From: Wyeomyia smithii
Taxonomy: Eukaryota > Arthropoda > Insecta > Diptera > Culicidae
Direction of reading: 5' to 3'
NCBI RefSeq assembly: GCF_029784165.1
Contig: NC_073696.1
Location: 112,190,665 to 112,254,664 of the forward strand
DNA length: 64,000 bases
The notes beneath the pieces were generated by a model. That model was not told where the DNA came from and searched no databases. It saw only the letters and a program-made list of their open reading frames with translations. Shown here one piece after another: positions 12,641 to 24,867 of the stretch. The position numbers were made by a program, and so were the translations under genes. How positions within the stretch are numbered: position 1 is the stretch's first letter; every line of letters begins with the position of its first letter.

Positions 12641-12853
12641 TACCACTTTCAGATATTAGCGCATTACCATTAATGCTCATACATACTCGATAATATTTCG
12701 CTTTGTGATATATATAAAAACCATGCCAAAACCGTTTTCGTAGAATGGCCGTTTTGAGCTCAGTTTTTGTTCGATTTGAGATCTATTTTTTTTAAAGATG
12801 AGGAGGAAAATGCTAATATGTGGACAAACACTTAGAATTTTGATATTTGGCTT
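12641..12853 (-). repeat. Right arm of a long inverted repeat
   Basis: Inverted partner of 12144-12306 (TACCACTTTCAGATATTAG to CATATTAG..TTTGGCTT). It carries an extra AT-rich segment at about 12685-12725 that is missing from the left arm. Homology stops sharply at CTT 12853. Confidence 0.75.
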
Positions 12854-12859
12854 CAAGTA

Positions 12860-14330
12860 TAAGTACAAGGAGTAGATAACTCCTGGTTCTAAGCACCCAG
12901 AAAGGACTTTCTATTTTAATAAAATAATTGTTGCAACTTTTCTCGAGTCAGTATGATTAAATTAAATTCACCAAAAGAAAAGTATAAAGCTGTAGTTTTT
13001 ATGAAATACCCTTGTATAAAATTATAAGAAGTTCCATCCGTTGGTAAGGTAAAGGAATAAGTTCTATCTATCGAAACAAGCAGATTTATGACACTTTCCA
13101 TCGGAAGTATGCAGAAATGGTGCTTTGTGATATTGTAGAATAAAGATGTTTTTCTCCCTCTGGGTGAATTAATAATTTTTGTGTTCACGTTCATATGAAG
13201 CCAAAGCAGACCGACGAAATGATGTTTTCTCCAATTTGAAGGGTATGGAGCTGATCGGCTGCCAGTGAGCCATGATTCGATAGAGCTGTTATTGGGCACT
13301 GCAGATTCCTCAATCCGTTCACGATGTGGGCTCACTTCTCTACCCGCTAATGAAGCAGAAATACAAGTGTTCTATCTGTATCTATAGCGGCAAAACAGGC
13401 TACTAGTAATTTATTTAACACTTTTTGAACGGTTTATTTCAGTTTTAAAGACTAATAAAGACTACTGATTCTTTAAATTACCAGCACCAGTTCCAGTTGA
13501 GATTTGAATACACGATAGTCGGTTACAACAACTAGGTCAATATTTACGTATAGGTAACAATAATCAAAGGCTTGAAAATACACCCTCGAGAAACTTTCCA
13601 GTAGACAGATTTTGCGGTCATCTTTTAGCGCAATGATGCGTGAGGGCTCACAATTAGAACAGAACATAATGACCAACCTTCTATAACGTCATAACATTCG
13701 CCGGAAATAATAAATTGCATTCATCATTTCAAGTTTAGTGAACAGGTAAGTTTTTTTTTCCCACAGCATAAGGTATGTTGTATAGCTATGGTATTCTTTG
13801 AAATAATGACTAAAAGCTTGAGAAGCTTACTGTTCTCAATTGTTAGATGGAAATTTTCAATGATTGTTATTACTTATGGAATATAACAAAATTTTGTACA
13901 CCAATTCTATATAAACAGACGACTTTTAAAGCGAAGAAGGTGGGTTGTGGGTACGTTTCCAGAGGTTTTGAGATCTCCAATGGAATATACAGTTGTCAAT
14001 GACGCCATAATAATTGAAACGAAAAGTCTTCTCAAACTTCATGCTCTAACGTTTTCCCTTTTTAGGCAACCTGGAGACGCCACTATGTGTATAGACTGTC
14101 TGTAAGCCACGTTTTCATAACTAATTACTCTATGTATCAATTTGACCCAGCCATACATTTTTTTATAATTCATATGAGACATAGTTTCTGATCAACCCCC
14201 TAAAGCCCCTTAATAGTCCACGTTGTTTATGGTCGTCCCGATACTTACTGTTTTATCATGTTAGTCATGTGGATTATTCGTAGACACACTACTGTTCATT
14301 TAACAAGTATCAAATTCAACTTTTTGTTTT
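12860..14330. other. Non-coding stretch
   Basis: No recognisable gene or mobile element. The open frame at 12916-13335 (minus) has no recognisable motif. Confidence 0.4.
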
Positions 14331-14370
14331 TGGCACAATCTCACCCCATAGAAGGGGTGAGATTGAGCCA
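14331..14370. repeat. Hairpin TGGCACAATCTCACCCC / inverted copy
   Basis: The arms 14331-14347 and 14354-14370 match at 16 of 17 bases around a 6-nt loop. The first 16 bases recur directly at 14530-14545. The GGGGTGARATTGA core resembles the ends of the element at 23573-24463, so this may be a scrap of a related MITE. Confidence 0.6.
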
Positions 14371-14641
14371 AAGTTCATGTATTTTTAGCAAAATTATAGT
14401 TTATTGTAACTTAACCATATTTGTTGTAGTTGTTAACAAAACATTCTAGAATGCATTGGTGTATTTTAGATCGATTTCTTTGCTTAAATATGTGCGTTAC
14501 AAGCTTGAGAACAAAATAGCATCATTTTTTGGCACAATCTCACCCTGGATGACGGTACGATAAAATATGGGTATTTTTAATTATGGTACAAAATAAAAGG
14601 ATGGCCCTTGAATTTTACTTGCATCTTCACGTAACTAGATT

Positions 14642-15800
14642 TTATAACCCTATGACAGAAATAAAATATAAAAAATATATTGGTCGGTAATCATTTTTTG
14701 TAAAAGTTGAAGAGGTTGTCGTTGAGGTAGAGTGAAGGCTTTGCCTACCAATGACGGGACGAAATAACTGCTCTCGTCCGACTTGTGCTCCGATGACGAA
14801 CTCTATGTCGTGTTGTGGGCACTCTCCATATGTTTTCTCAATGAGTTCATAGAGCTCCTCCTTTACGTCATCGGTTTCATCGTATGTCGGCGCGTACACG
14901 TTGATAAGGCTGTAATTGAAGGATCTGCCCTTGATCCTCAATACGCATAGACAGTCATTAATAGGCCTCCACCTAATGACACGCTTCATTTGGTTTCTAA
15001 GTAGCACGAAACCGACGCCCTGTTCCGCTCTGTCACCGCCACCGTAGTATAAGTGGCACTTGAAAGAAGTTTCCGTGGTCGAAGCAACTGCTCGGAATTC
15101 ACGTTCTCCGTTCACGTTCACGTTGTCAATGAATTTGTTAATAAATCTGGCTTCTTACTCTTTTTACTCACTCACCTCGATGATCCCTGTTGTATTTTTC
15201 GTAAGTGATGCCATTCACCCGGAAAATACTTGAATGTTTTTAATGCTTTTTATCAGCAATATGTACAATTCCTCCTGCAGGCGATAGTTTTACCGTCTGA
15301 GGGTTACCGGAGAATCTGCATCATTAATATCCTTGAAATCAAACGTGTCATCCATCAATGATTATGATTCATTCAATTGTACTCTCCGCACAAGTAATAT
15401 GCCTTAACAGGTATATTCCAACTTCAAACCAGAACGGATTCAAAAGTAGATATAAGCTCACACTACATTATTTACTTCCGGCATTGAGCAGCGGTATGCT
15501 GTTCTTATACTTCACGCAAAACCGTATTATCTCCTTGCTTAGATCTTTTGGTAATCGATATAAGTGATGATCCAATTCGGATCTCTTACACTATCACAAA
15601 TTCAGCAACACTGCCAGCAAGCTTGATGATAAATTTTAACGCACTCGGGGTTTTCAATTTCAACCAATCAGCGAGTGGTTGCTAATCTATACCCAGTTGT
15701 CTCCCCTTAGCTGTCGCCTTCCGTAGCTCTCTGGCCAAACTGCCCGCGCGTGCCGGTTCGAGCAGAGGCCTAACATTCCAAGTGTCAAGTTTTCAACCAT
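14642..15800 (-). pseudogene. RTE-like LINE endonuclease remnant, split
   Basis: Two pieces of an RTE-type AP endonuclease lie on the minus strand. The N-terminal piece at about 15700-15800 reads TWNVRPLLEPARAG.LARELRKA. The next piece at 14642-15121 reads LYYGGGDRAEQGVGFVL, RWRPINDCLCVLRIKGR, INVYAPTYDETDD and FVIGAQVGREQLFRPVIGR. About 550 bp of non-matching DNA separates them, either an insertion or badly decayed sequence. No RT is attached, so this is a fragment. The sequence matches the family of the longer RTE-like copies further right in the window. Confidence 0.7.
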
Positions 15801-16116
15801 TGTCCTTTTTTGTTTGCGTAGGTCTATACCGATTGCTTCGATTCGTATCATTTTCTGGATTGTTCGTAGTATGTTTATTTCAGCATGCTGCCTTACTCTG
15901 AAACTTGTGCGGTTGCAATTTTGGCATCGAGTGGAAAATTCACCTAATTATGGGCAGTGCTGCGAGAGAGTGTATGAGTAAAAATAATTCTCATCTGGAC
16001 ACTCCCGCCAGAGTGTGTACCCTATATGACAGTACTCATCACTTGCGCTGAATATCGTTCACGTAAATTTGTTTAAATTCGTTCGTTTTTTCGTTTGTGA
16101 ACGATATTGTCGCGTT

Positions 16117-16157
16117 TATTTATTATTTGTTATTTGTTATTTGTTATTTATTGTTAA
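16117..16157 (-). repeat. AAATAAC tandem 3' tail of CR1-like element 1
   Basis: On the minus strand the 3' end of the LINE runs into repeats of AAATAAC. Short tandem-repeat tails instead of poly(A) are typical of CR1/L2-type elements. The tail helps fix the 3' end. Confidence 0.7.
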
Positions 16158-16273
16158 ATCATCTGACACGTTGGTGGTCTTAATGATAATATATATTACT
16201 AACTAAATGCTAATTAATATTTACAAACGATAAGAAACACTTTAAAAACAATTGAAACACGCTTCAAAAACAA

Positions 16274-18812
16274 TTAAACCTGTAGTCTACGAAGAATTTG
16301 TTTGAATGTTGTAACTGAGATGTTAAAATCGAATGAATCTGCTACGACGTTCAAGCTAGCTGACATGAAACGAACGGGGTCGTGTTGCCCATATGATGCA
16401 GTGCGATGCGGTAGCGATAGAAAGTTTCTCCGCCTTAAAGACCTTTCCGGAGCATACAAATTTAACTGCTGCAGAATTTTCGGGGCGTCGATTTCACCGG
16501 TTAAAATTTTGAAGACAAACACAGCCTGTGTATCGAAACGTCTTTGCTGCAGTGTTTCCATGCCCAAAAGCTGGCAGCGATCCGGTAGCTGCTGCGGGTC
16601 TCGCCACGGAAGAAAACGTAAAGCGTACCGTACAAATTTCCTTTGCACGGATTCAATTCTTGCAATCCAGTTTGCGGTGAATGGACACCACACTACGGAG
16701 TTTGTTTCAAAGACAGATCGCACCAGAGAGTAGAATAATGAACGGAGGCACAGTGGATCATGAAAATCCGAGGCTACCTTGAAAATAAAACCGAGTTGTC
16801 GGTTCGCCTTTGCTATGATCTCATTATAGTGTGGCCTGAAGGACAGGGCTGAATCCAACGTAACACCCAAATCTCGGACCTGGTTAACCCTTGTCAGAGT
16901 TTGACCAAGCATACTATAGCTGAACATTTCCGGAACATTTTTTCTATGGAACGAAATCACACAGCATTTCAGGATACTAACTGTCAACAGGTTAATGGAG
17001 CACCACTTTAAAAAAACGTCGACTAGTCGCTGAAGTTCGAGACAGTCTGAAGTATTTCTAATTGTCTTGAACAACTTTACATCGTCTGCAAAAAACATTC
17101 GACAATTTTCTGGCAACACTAACGATACATCATTTATGTACAAGGCAAAGAGCAGTGGTCCTAAATTACTGCCCTGCGGAACGCCTGATACATTTGAAAA
17201 AATGAGCAGAATGTTGCGATCCAATCTTCACGTAGAGTGTACGATTTACCAAATAGGACCTCAGCCATTGTACCAGAGCGGGGGTCATTCCAAGTTTCTC
17301 CATCTTAGCGAGCAGGATACCATGTTCGACGCAGTCAAATGCAGCTTTCAAATCAGTATAAACCGCATCAACTTGGGCTCCTTCGGTCATATTCTGCAGG
17401 CACGTTGCAGTGAATTGAACGAGGTTAGCAGCGGTAGAGCGTTTCGGATAAGAACCATGCTGATCGATCGAGATATAGTGTTTATAACTAGCGAAAAGTG
17501 CATCATAAAAAACGATTTCAAATACTTTTGAACAAGCGCAAAGAGAGGTTATGCCTCTGTAATTCTGCACGTTGCGTTTGTCACCTTTTTTGTGCACCGG
17601 AAACATGGTCGATATTTTCCAACTGGTTGGAAAAACACATCGTCGAAGCGACAAGTTAAATAGCAAGCATAGTGGGCGTACGAAAACAGCTTTACATTTT
17701 TTCAGGACGCAAGAAGGAATGCCATCAGGCCCAGGAGCGAAAGAGGAATTCATTTTGTCGATTGCAGCTTCCACTTGGCGGTCGGTAACCGTGAATGAGC
17801 TGAAGTCAATGACGTCTCTGGGGATACCATCTAAAGCTGAATCTATTTCTGTAGTTGTAGCAGTAGAGCAGCGGAAGATCTGCTGAAAATGTTGAGCAAA
17901 TAAAGCACACTTTTCGAATGTCGTGTTTCCTTGACGATTGTTCAAAAACATGTTCTTCGGTAGACCTTCTTCTTTCCTTTTGCTGTTAACAAACGACCAA
18001 AAACGTCGAAGGTTTCGTCTGATACAACTCTGCATCCGAAGAGTATACCGTTTGTACAGGTAGCGATTATAAATCCGATAGGAGTTACTAGCATGATTGA
18101 ATGTTTGTTTCGTTAACGGGTTACGTGTTCTGGAATATTTGCGTAGCGCCATAGACCGCTGTCGTTTCAGTTGACGCAAGCTAGTGTTAGACCACAACAC
18201 ACTGAACAAGTGTAGTCTTGATGGTGTCGTTAAAATACCCAATGATGCATCATCGAGGGAGGTTCCACTTTCCAAAAATTGCCAGTCGATTCGAGAAATT
18301 AAATAGCTCAAATGGTCGAAGTCAGTTCTGCGAAAATCTAAATTTTGTTCGGTTGGACAATTCTCAAATTCAACGAGCACTAATTGCTGGACCGTGATTG
18401 CCAGCGCAGGGTGGTTGAAGTCTAGAGGTACTAGCGGCTCATCTGCCTCAGAAAGTGCACACAATGTTTCATTATTAGTCAGGGCCAAATCAAGAAGACG
18501 GTCATTACTATTAGTCACGTAGTTTATTTGAGACAGATGGTTAAGGCTGAAACCATCTAACAAGGCTGAGCTCCCAGCTGAGATCTACGACTGGATATAG
18601 TCGATAACTGGCATATTATTATTTCTACAACTCCAAATCAATCCAGACTGGTTATAGTCACCAAATAGCAATGCCGGATCGTCCCGGTTTAAACGAGACA
18701 AAACAGATCCGATGGATTGGACATGATTTTCAATAGCAGTAACATCGGCTCTGCGATCAGGAGGCAAATAGATAACGCCGATACTGATTTTGTAAAGCGG
18801 CATTGTAACCAA
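16274..18812 (-). pseudogene. CR1/L2-like ORF2 (endonuclease C-part and RT), one stop and one frameshift
   Basis: Read 3' to 5' on the plus strand. The endonuclease part (18812-18585) shows IGVIYLPPDRR and LLFGDYNQSGLIW, with the GDYN block in place of GDFN. An in-frame TAG at 18585-18587 is followed in the same frame by the endonuclease tail and RT (SFAPGPDGIPSCVLKK, HKKGD, NYRGITSL, DLKAAFDCVEHG). At about 17170-17200 the frame shifts by one base right at the GVPQGSNLGPLLF motif, and the last 316 codons continue with FFADDVKLF, ISFHRK, RDLGVTLDS and FVRYALRFLPW to the TAA at 16274. There is no RNase H. Two lesions in about 850 codons make this a pseudogene of moderate age. Confidence 0.85.
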
Positions 18813-18869
18813 CGCCCCTTGGCCGGCAGCAGAAACAGTTATCGCGGGATTATCAGTTTATCCTCGATA

Positions 18870-20104
18870 GCGGTAACGGGCACTCACATTGTTTGTATTT
18901 TCAAAGTGCGCGGTGTATAACTGTTTTGTTTTGCAGTTTATGTCCCGTTTGTGTAAAGCGAAGATTGTTCCGCTTTTGTCCAGCGAAGGTTATGCAGCTG
19001 ACACGCGTCGAGTGCTACAAGTGTTGGTGTTTGTTCGCCGGATAGGGAGAGCGAAGCGATTAGCTACCCTCGGCTAAGTGCCAAAGAGCAGAGAAGACCA
19101 GTGCTGTAAGCCTTCACTGTCATGAAAGGATTTCCAGTTGAAATTGAAATCTTTGAATTTCAACTTTCAACGAACGAGCTGAGAATGAAAGAGACTTTTA
19201 GCTCCATTCAGTTGATAGTGATAGCAGGATTTCTGTAATTTCGTACACGCTGTGTTGCTTTAGCGATGTTTATGCGGTTGAGAATGTAGATGCTAATATA
19301 GTTTATCGACTTCATGCAATGAATTTGCTCAAATCAAATAATTTCGATAATCGACCATGTGGAGATAGGAATAGTAGTTGCTGGGCATTATGCTATGGAC
19401 CTCACCAGGGTCTATTTCATGCCATTCAGTACGGGTGTACTGCTGGTACGCACTGCCCAGCCGTTTACCAACCGTTACAATCGTTAGTTAATAAAATCAC
19501 TACAATCACTTCAAGCCAAAAAAAACGCTATGGTTGCTTTTCTTTATATTAGGGGGGCACTCGACAATGCATTCTATTGCTTTATTCGTTCCACAATGGA
19601 AGTGAGGGGCCTGGATGACTGTATTATCGAATGGATAATGGCGACGCTTAAATGTCAAGAAATCTTTGCTGATCTTGAAAGTGCGCAACTAACTGCTATA
19701 TCGATTAAGAGCTGTCGACTGCTGCAAGAACGAAGGAAACCCGTTGAAAACTGACTGAGTCAAAAACCTAATTGTTTTTTTTTCTCGAAAAAGATCAGAA
19801 CTTATGAACTATTCAGAACATCAAAGTTACTCTTTTAATCAAAATTATCAAATTCATGTACTTACTATCTTTGTACAATATACGGTTTCAACCAATCATA
19901 ACTTATAAACCGTGTAAGTTAAATAAAAAATAATGTACAAATTTGCAGTGTAATACTCTCAGCAAATTTGGAAAAAAATTGCAAATTTGGAAAAATATTA
20001 GCAGAAGTTTTTCGCAGGATGATAAAAAACGTCAAAATAACTCATTTTCCAAGATTCTTGCATTTATTATTTGTTATTAGGAACGAAATTCGAAGAATAC
20101 TAAC
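18870..20104. other. Non-coding stretch
   Basis: No gene motif or element terminus identified. Confidence 0.4.
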
Positions 20105-20202
20105 GTCGAGCTCGTATTCAAATACCCAGCCGTAAACCGGGTGTCTCCTATTACTCTAGAGGTGCGTATTTTTACGGTTGGGTATTTGTATACGAGCTCG
20201 AC
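20105..20202. repeat. 98-bp palindromic element
   Basis: The arms 20105-20136 and 20171-20202 are inverted copies with 30 of 32 matches (GTCGAGCTCGTAT..., CCGTAAA), separated by 34 nt. Its size and structure resemble a small MITE. No target-site duplication was recognised. Confidence 0.65.
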
Positions 20203-20220
20203 ATGGGTACCCATAATATG

Positions 20221-21620
20221 TTTTGCCTTTCTCCTATTGCCTTTCTCCTAGAAAGGTATAGCAATCACTGGAAAAACCAAAGGTATAAAAGTGCTCCAAA
20301 GGGTCGAATCTCGTATATCAATCGATTTAGTTTGACGAGCTGAGCATTTTCTGTATGTGTGTGTGTATGTAACGCTCTACCAATCTCACTCGATTTTCTC
20401 AGAGATGGCTGGACCGATCTTCATGAAATTAATTGCAAATGAAAGGTCTAGTTGCCTCATAAGTCCCTATTGAATTTCATTGCAATCGGATTTTTAGTTT
20501 AGAGGTTATGTTTAAAAATGTGAAGATCACGAAACATCATTATCTAAGAAACTACTCAACCGATTTTAACAAAATTGGTTTTAAATGAACAAGCTACTTA
20601 AAAAACTCTTAACTTTTGAATTTCATGAAGATTGAACGTGTGGTTCAGAAGTTATTTATAGAAACGTGTTCTGGAGAGTGTTTAATCTCACTCATGTTTC
20701 TCAGAGATGGCTGAACCGATTTCCACAAAACCAGTGTCATTTGGAAGGTCTAATTACCCCATAAGACCCTATTGATTTTTTTTTGTAATCGGACTATTAC
20801 TTTGCCTGTTATGTTTAAAAATGTGAAATCCAGCTATGAAAAGGAACATATTCCGAAGACTACTTAAACTCACTCACTTTTCTCAGAGATTGCTGAACCG
20901 ATTTCCACGAAATTAGTGTCAAATGAAACGTCTAGCTGCCTCATAACACTCTATTGAGTTTTAATGTAATCGGTCTGTTACTTTGTCTGTAATGTATCAT
21001 GATATGAAAATCACGAAACTTCATTATCTCAGAAACTACACAACCGATTTGAACAATATTGGTATCAAATCAACGGGCAAGTTAAAGGTTAATTGATGAA
21101 TTTTATAGTGATTAAACACGTGGTTCAAAAATTGTGAAAAGAAACATGTACCGATGACTTTTCAAATTCACTCGTTTTCCCAAAAATGGCTGGACTAGAT
21201 TCAACAATCTTAGTGTCAAATGAAAAATTTGGCTTTCCTCTAGGTTCCCAATTTATTTGACTATATCGTATTTCGTATATTCCAACCGTTATGTATTAAA
21301 TTATAAAAACAACGAAAGTCTATTATCTCAAAGATCACACGACTTATTTGAACATATCTAGTGTCATTTGAACGGGTTGTCTCTCAAACTCACTAGTAAG
21401 AAATTTTAAAGCAATTTGATATATGGTTCAAAAGTTATGAAAAGAAACGAAATTCAAAGACTATTTAAAACTGTAACTGCTTTGATCAAAACATATGGCC
21501 TCAACAAAATTTAAATTTGGTATTGTGCTATACGTACGTTCCCGGTATTGCTCGTGATTGAAGTGTACGAAATTTAAAGTCATTTCTATTGTTTCGCTAT
21601 TTCTTCAGCACGAATATTTT
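20221..21620 (+). repeat. Long internally repetitive non-coding element, copy 1
   Basis: It starts near GCCTTTCTCCTAGAAAGGTATAG, includes a TG-rich microsatellite at about 20352-20372 and ends near ATTTCTTCAGCA. Two alternating sub-units recur. Unit A (TTTCTCAGAGATGGCTG, ACCGATTT, GTCAAATGAAA, GGTCTAGTTGCC) occurs at about 20385, 20690, 20870 and 21165. Unit B (ATCACGAAAC, CATTATCT, CAACCGATTT, GTGGTTCA) occurs at about 20525, 21005 and 21305. A shorter copy in the same orientation begins at 22578. No ORF or RT is present. Confidence 0.7.
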
Positions 21621-21979
21621 ACTCCTAATTAATAATTTTTTTAACTTTTGAAGTAGAATACTTCTCTCAGGAAGTTCGGCTACATAGGGATGTGAAATGA
21701 AAATCTAAAACCGAAAAAAGTGAAAAATATATCCAATTTCAAATGTTAATAAATCGGTTAGTATTCGATGGATTTCCTTCGTTCTTGCAGCAATAGATTG
21801 GAAAATCTTCTAAGATTCTTCAAAAATGAAGATACTTTTAATTTTATTATTCAAACTATTGTACTATTGAAAATAATTGGGCCTTGTCAAAACTGAAAAT
21901 TAGACTTCTGATTGGTCGTTATAAGATTGCTTCCCAAGCAGGGTCGACATAATTATATACCTTGCAGTTTAAAATATGC

Positions 21980-22260
21980 TATTTGGCCTATATAAGAGCC
22001 TGTTTCAGCCGAAGCCGCTCATAAAAGTTCTAGAAAGCGACAACAGTAGTCGTCCTCTCTTAGCAGCAGCACTAGCAGTGCAGTGGATACCAGTAAGATA
22101 CCAGCAAGATACCATAGCAATGGATAGCGCACCAGTTGCAGCGGATCTCAGCATCGATAGCAGCTAGGCCAGCTGATGCAGGGGCAGCGGATACCAATGG
22201 TAGCGTATAGCGGCCACAACTGTGGCATGGCTATGGATAGCGTAGTAGTTGCAGCGGGTT
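21980..22260. repeat. Imperfect GATACCA/GCAGCGG-rich repeats
   Basis: Reiterated GGATACCA, AAGATACCA, GGATAGCG and GTTGCAGCGG words make a low-order, G+C-richer patch between the two long repeat copies. No coding function is evident. Confidence 0.4.
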
Positions 22261-22577
22261 TTTCTGACCATGAAGCATTTATGCAATAGTTGAATGAAAG
22301 TTGCAATTGCAGCAATCGCCCTTTTTCAAGGCTACAAATTGTCTTTGGAAGAGCATAATGAATGGTTATTATTAAACTGCAACTGAGGTTTGATGCTGCT
22401 GCAAATGCACAACAGTATGATGTTGATTACGATTTGTTGATACTGTGCTTAACAATCGGTATATACGAAACAAATCCGATTTAGAAATGACTGACATGCA
22501 AGCAGCCGGGTTATCTTTCTCGTAAAAGTATTCTACTTCAACCTTGCGGTCGTGGCTTTGCACACAACCCTCCTGTG

Positions 22578-23505
22578 ATTTTTTGCTTTTCTCCTAGAAA
22601 AGTATAGAAATCACTTGTAAAACCGAAGATATGAAAGTGCTCCAAAGGGCCGAATGGTATATAGCACTCGACTCAGTTCGACGAACTGAGCATTTTTGTA
22701 TGTTTGTGTGTATGTATGTGTGTGTGTGTGTGTGCTGATTTTTATTTTCACCGATTTTAATGAAATTATATGCAAATGAAAGTTCTAGTTGCCCCATAAG
22801 ATCCTATTTTTCATTGTAATTGGATTTTTATTTAAGAGGTTATGTTTGAAAATGTAAAAATCACGAAACATCATTATCTCAGAAACCACACAACCGATTT
22901 CAATAAAATTGTTATCAAATGAACAGGCTATTGAAAACCCTTAACTTTTGAATTTCATATAGATTGAACTTGTGGTTCAAAAGTAATGAAAAGAAATTGT
23001 GAAAATCACGAAACTTCATTATCTCAGAAAGTACACAACCGTTTTGATCAATAGTATTATCAGATGAACGGGCTAGTTAAGGGTTAACTGATGAATTATG
23101 ATTTATCACGTGGTTTCAACGTTTGGCTGCCCTATACGTTCCCATTTCATTTGATTATAATCGAACTAAGCAACCGTTATGTATTAAATTGTTAATAAAA
23201 CAACGAAAGTCTATTATCTCAAAGATTACACGACTTATTTGAACATAACTAGTGTCATACGAACGAGTCATCTCTCAAACTAACAATTAACAAACTTCAT
23301 AACAATTTGATATGTGGTTCAAAAGTTATGGAAAGAAAAGAAATTCAAAGGCTATTTAAAACTATACCTGCTTTGATCAATAAATGTGGTCTCAGTATAA
23401 TTTAAATGTGATATCGTACCATTTGAATGTTCCCGGTATCGCTCGTGATTGAATTGTTCGAAATTAAGAGTCATGTTTTTTATTTCGCTATTTCTTTAGC
23501 ATTTA
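22578..23505 (+). repeat. Long internally repetitive non-coding element, copy 2
   Basis: Same family and orientation as 20221-21620, from GCTTTTCTCCTAGAAAAGTATAG to ATTTCTTTAGCA. It has one unit A (about 22740), three unit B blocks (about 22855, 23005 and 23200) and a longer TG microsatellite at 22697-22735. Loss of internal units accounts for its smaller size. Confidence 0.7.
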
Positions 23506-23572
23506 CATTACGTCAAAGTTCATATTTTATACTTCAATTACAACATCATTATTTTAGAACCCAAAAAGTGAA

Positions 23573-24463
23573 TACCATGGAACGGGGTGAAATTGATCAA
23601 TTTTTATAAAAATTTCCAATAAACTAGCTTCATGTACATTTTTCCCGAAATAGTATAATTTTAAAACAAGTACTGGTATGTGCTCCAGTAAACCTGTATG
23701 GCTATTGGTGAAATTTCTATCGTCTACTTCATGAAATAAATTCGATAATTCTATAAGGTACTATGAGGTAAATTGGGGCGAAATTGATCACCATTGAAAT
23801 CCGTACATTCTTTTGGCAATGTGCTTTTTTTTCGATATGCTAAAGATAAATGATGATTTCTGTACTGAAAAATATCATTTACAGCTAGTTTGGAAAAGAA
23901 AATAACGACATTTCAGGTTAAAATTTGTTTATTTTGGTTCTCGAGCTGCTTGTTGCTAAATTTGCTCTTATTTGATCGTCGTTAGACCGATTTCAATTCG
24001 GTTTGTTACAAAAGCTCAAAAACTAGCTCTGAAATTAAAATCTTTGTGGTTTCCTGCGAATTCATCAGTATTTCTTTAATGGTATGGAATGATCATTGTT
24101 GAAAATTAGATTTTTTGAGCTTTTATCAAACTTTACTCACTTCTCCAAATTTAACGTAATTAACCCTCAACTAAGATTACTTTAAGTAAATGCAATACTT
24201 TTTGTGGTTATATGGAAACTGGTTTGATCAAATTTGATTAAGTTTTGACTGAGTTAAAAGAATTTTTCGAAAAAATGAAAAATTGCACCGGGCATGCAAG
24301 GGTTAACTTTGACAGGTATGTGAATCATGCAAAAGTTGCGTTTAAGGACACGTTAACATTGCCTAGTGTTGTAAGAGCAATATCTTTTGATTAGTATTTT
24401 TTATCACGAATTTTCAGGTGATCAATTTCACCCCACTGATCAATTTCACCCCATTTCACGGTA
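23573..24463. mobile_element. TA-flanked non-autonomous DNA transposon with ~25-bp TIRs
   Basis: The left end at 23573-23599 (TACCATGGAACGGGGTGAAA, continuing TTGATCA) is mirrored at 24437-24463. The matching core is GGGGTGAAATTGATCA. The outer TA on both sides fits a 2-bp TA duplication as made by Tc1/mariner-type transposases. An inner copy of the terminal word lies at 24421-24434, and a diverged one at about 23775. No transposase ORF is present in ~890 bp, so it would depend on a partner. Confidence 0.7.
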
Positions 24464-24861
24464 CACATTTATTGGATTGAAGCGTTCATGTAAATCTATT
24501 TTTACAAATAATAAGTTTGAATGAGAAAGGCTGGGTCTTACCGCTAGGTGGATTAATTTAGGTTTTTCAATAAAAACGTGCATCGTGTTTAGTTGTCACA
24601 GTTCTCCGTATGCCTTCATTTGCATCGCAGATCGTATGCGATTCAACTAGAAAAGGCAAATCGTACACCTGAACTCTAATAACATTTTAGACTGTTCAAA
24701 TCGTTCATTTTTCTGATGAAAAAAGTTTATAATTTCTCACTTTCACTGCGGTCAAAGATGACTAGAACAAGATACCTGACTCTTGCAGTATGCAGCGGAC
24801 ACGATTGTCGCTGCGCGTGAACGAAAGTCGGACTAATTTGTGTAGGTACTGGTAACTAGAG

Positions 24862-24867
<6 letters not shown>

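Larger units (their letters stand above)
16117..18850 (-). mobile_element. CR1/L2-like LINE, copy 1, 5'-truncated
   Basis: The element spans part of the endonuclease, the whole RT and C-terminal region, a ~115-bp 3' UTR and a tandem-repeat tail. ORF1 and the start of ORF2 are missing; homology fades at about 18830-18870. 5' truncation is the usual result of incomplete target-primed reverse transcription. The same family is present at 31812-32256 plus 36220-36720. Confidence 0.8.

Noticed and set aside
20385..21420. CRISPR-like array
   Set aside because: The recurring units are long, diverged and directly adjoining, without uniform short repeats and unique spacers; the context is eukaryotic.
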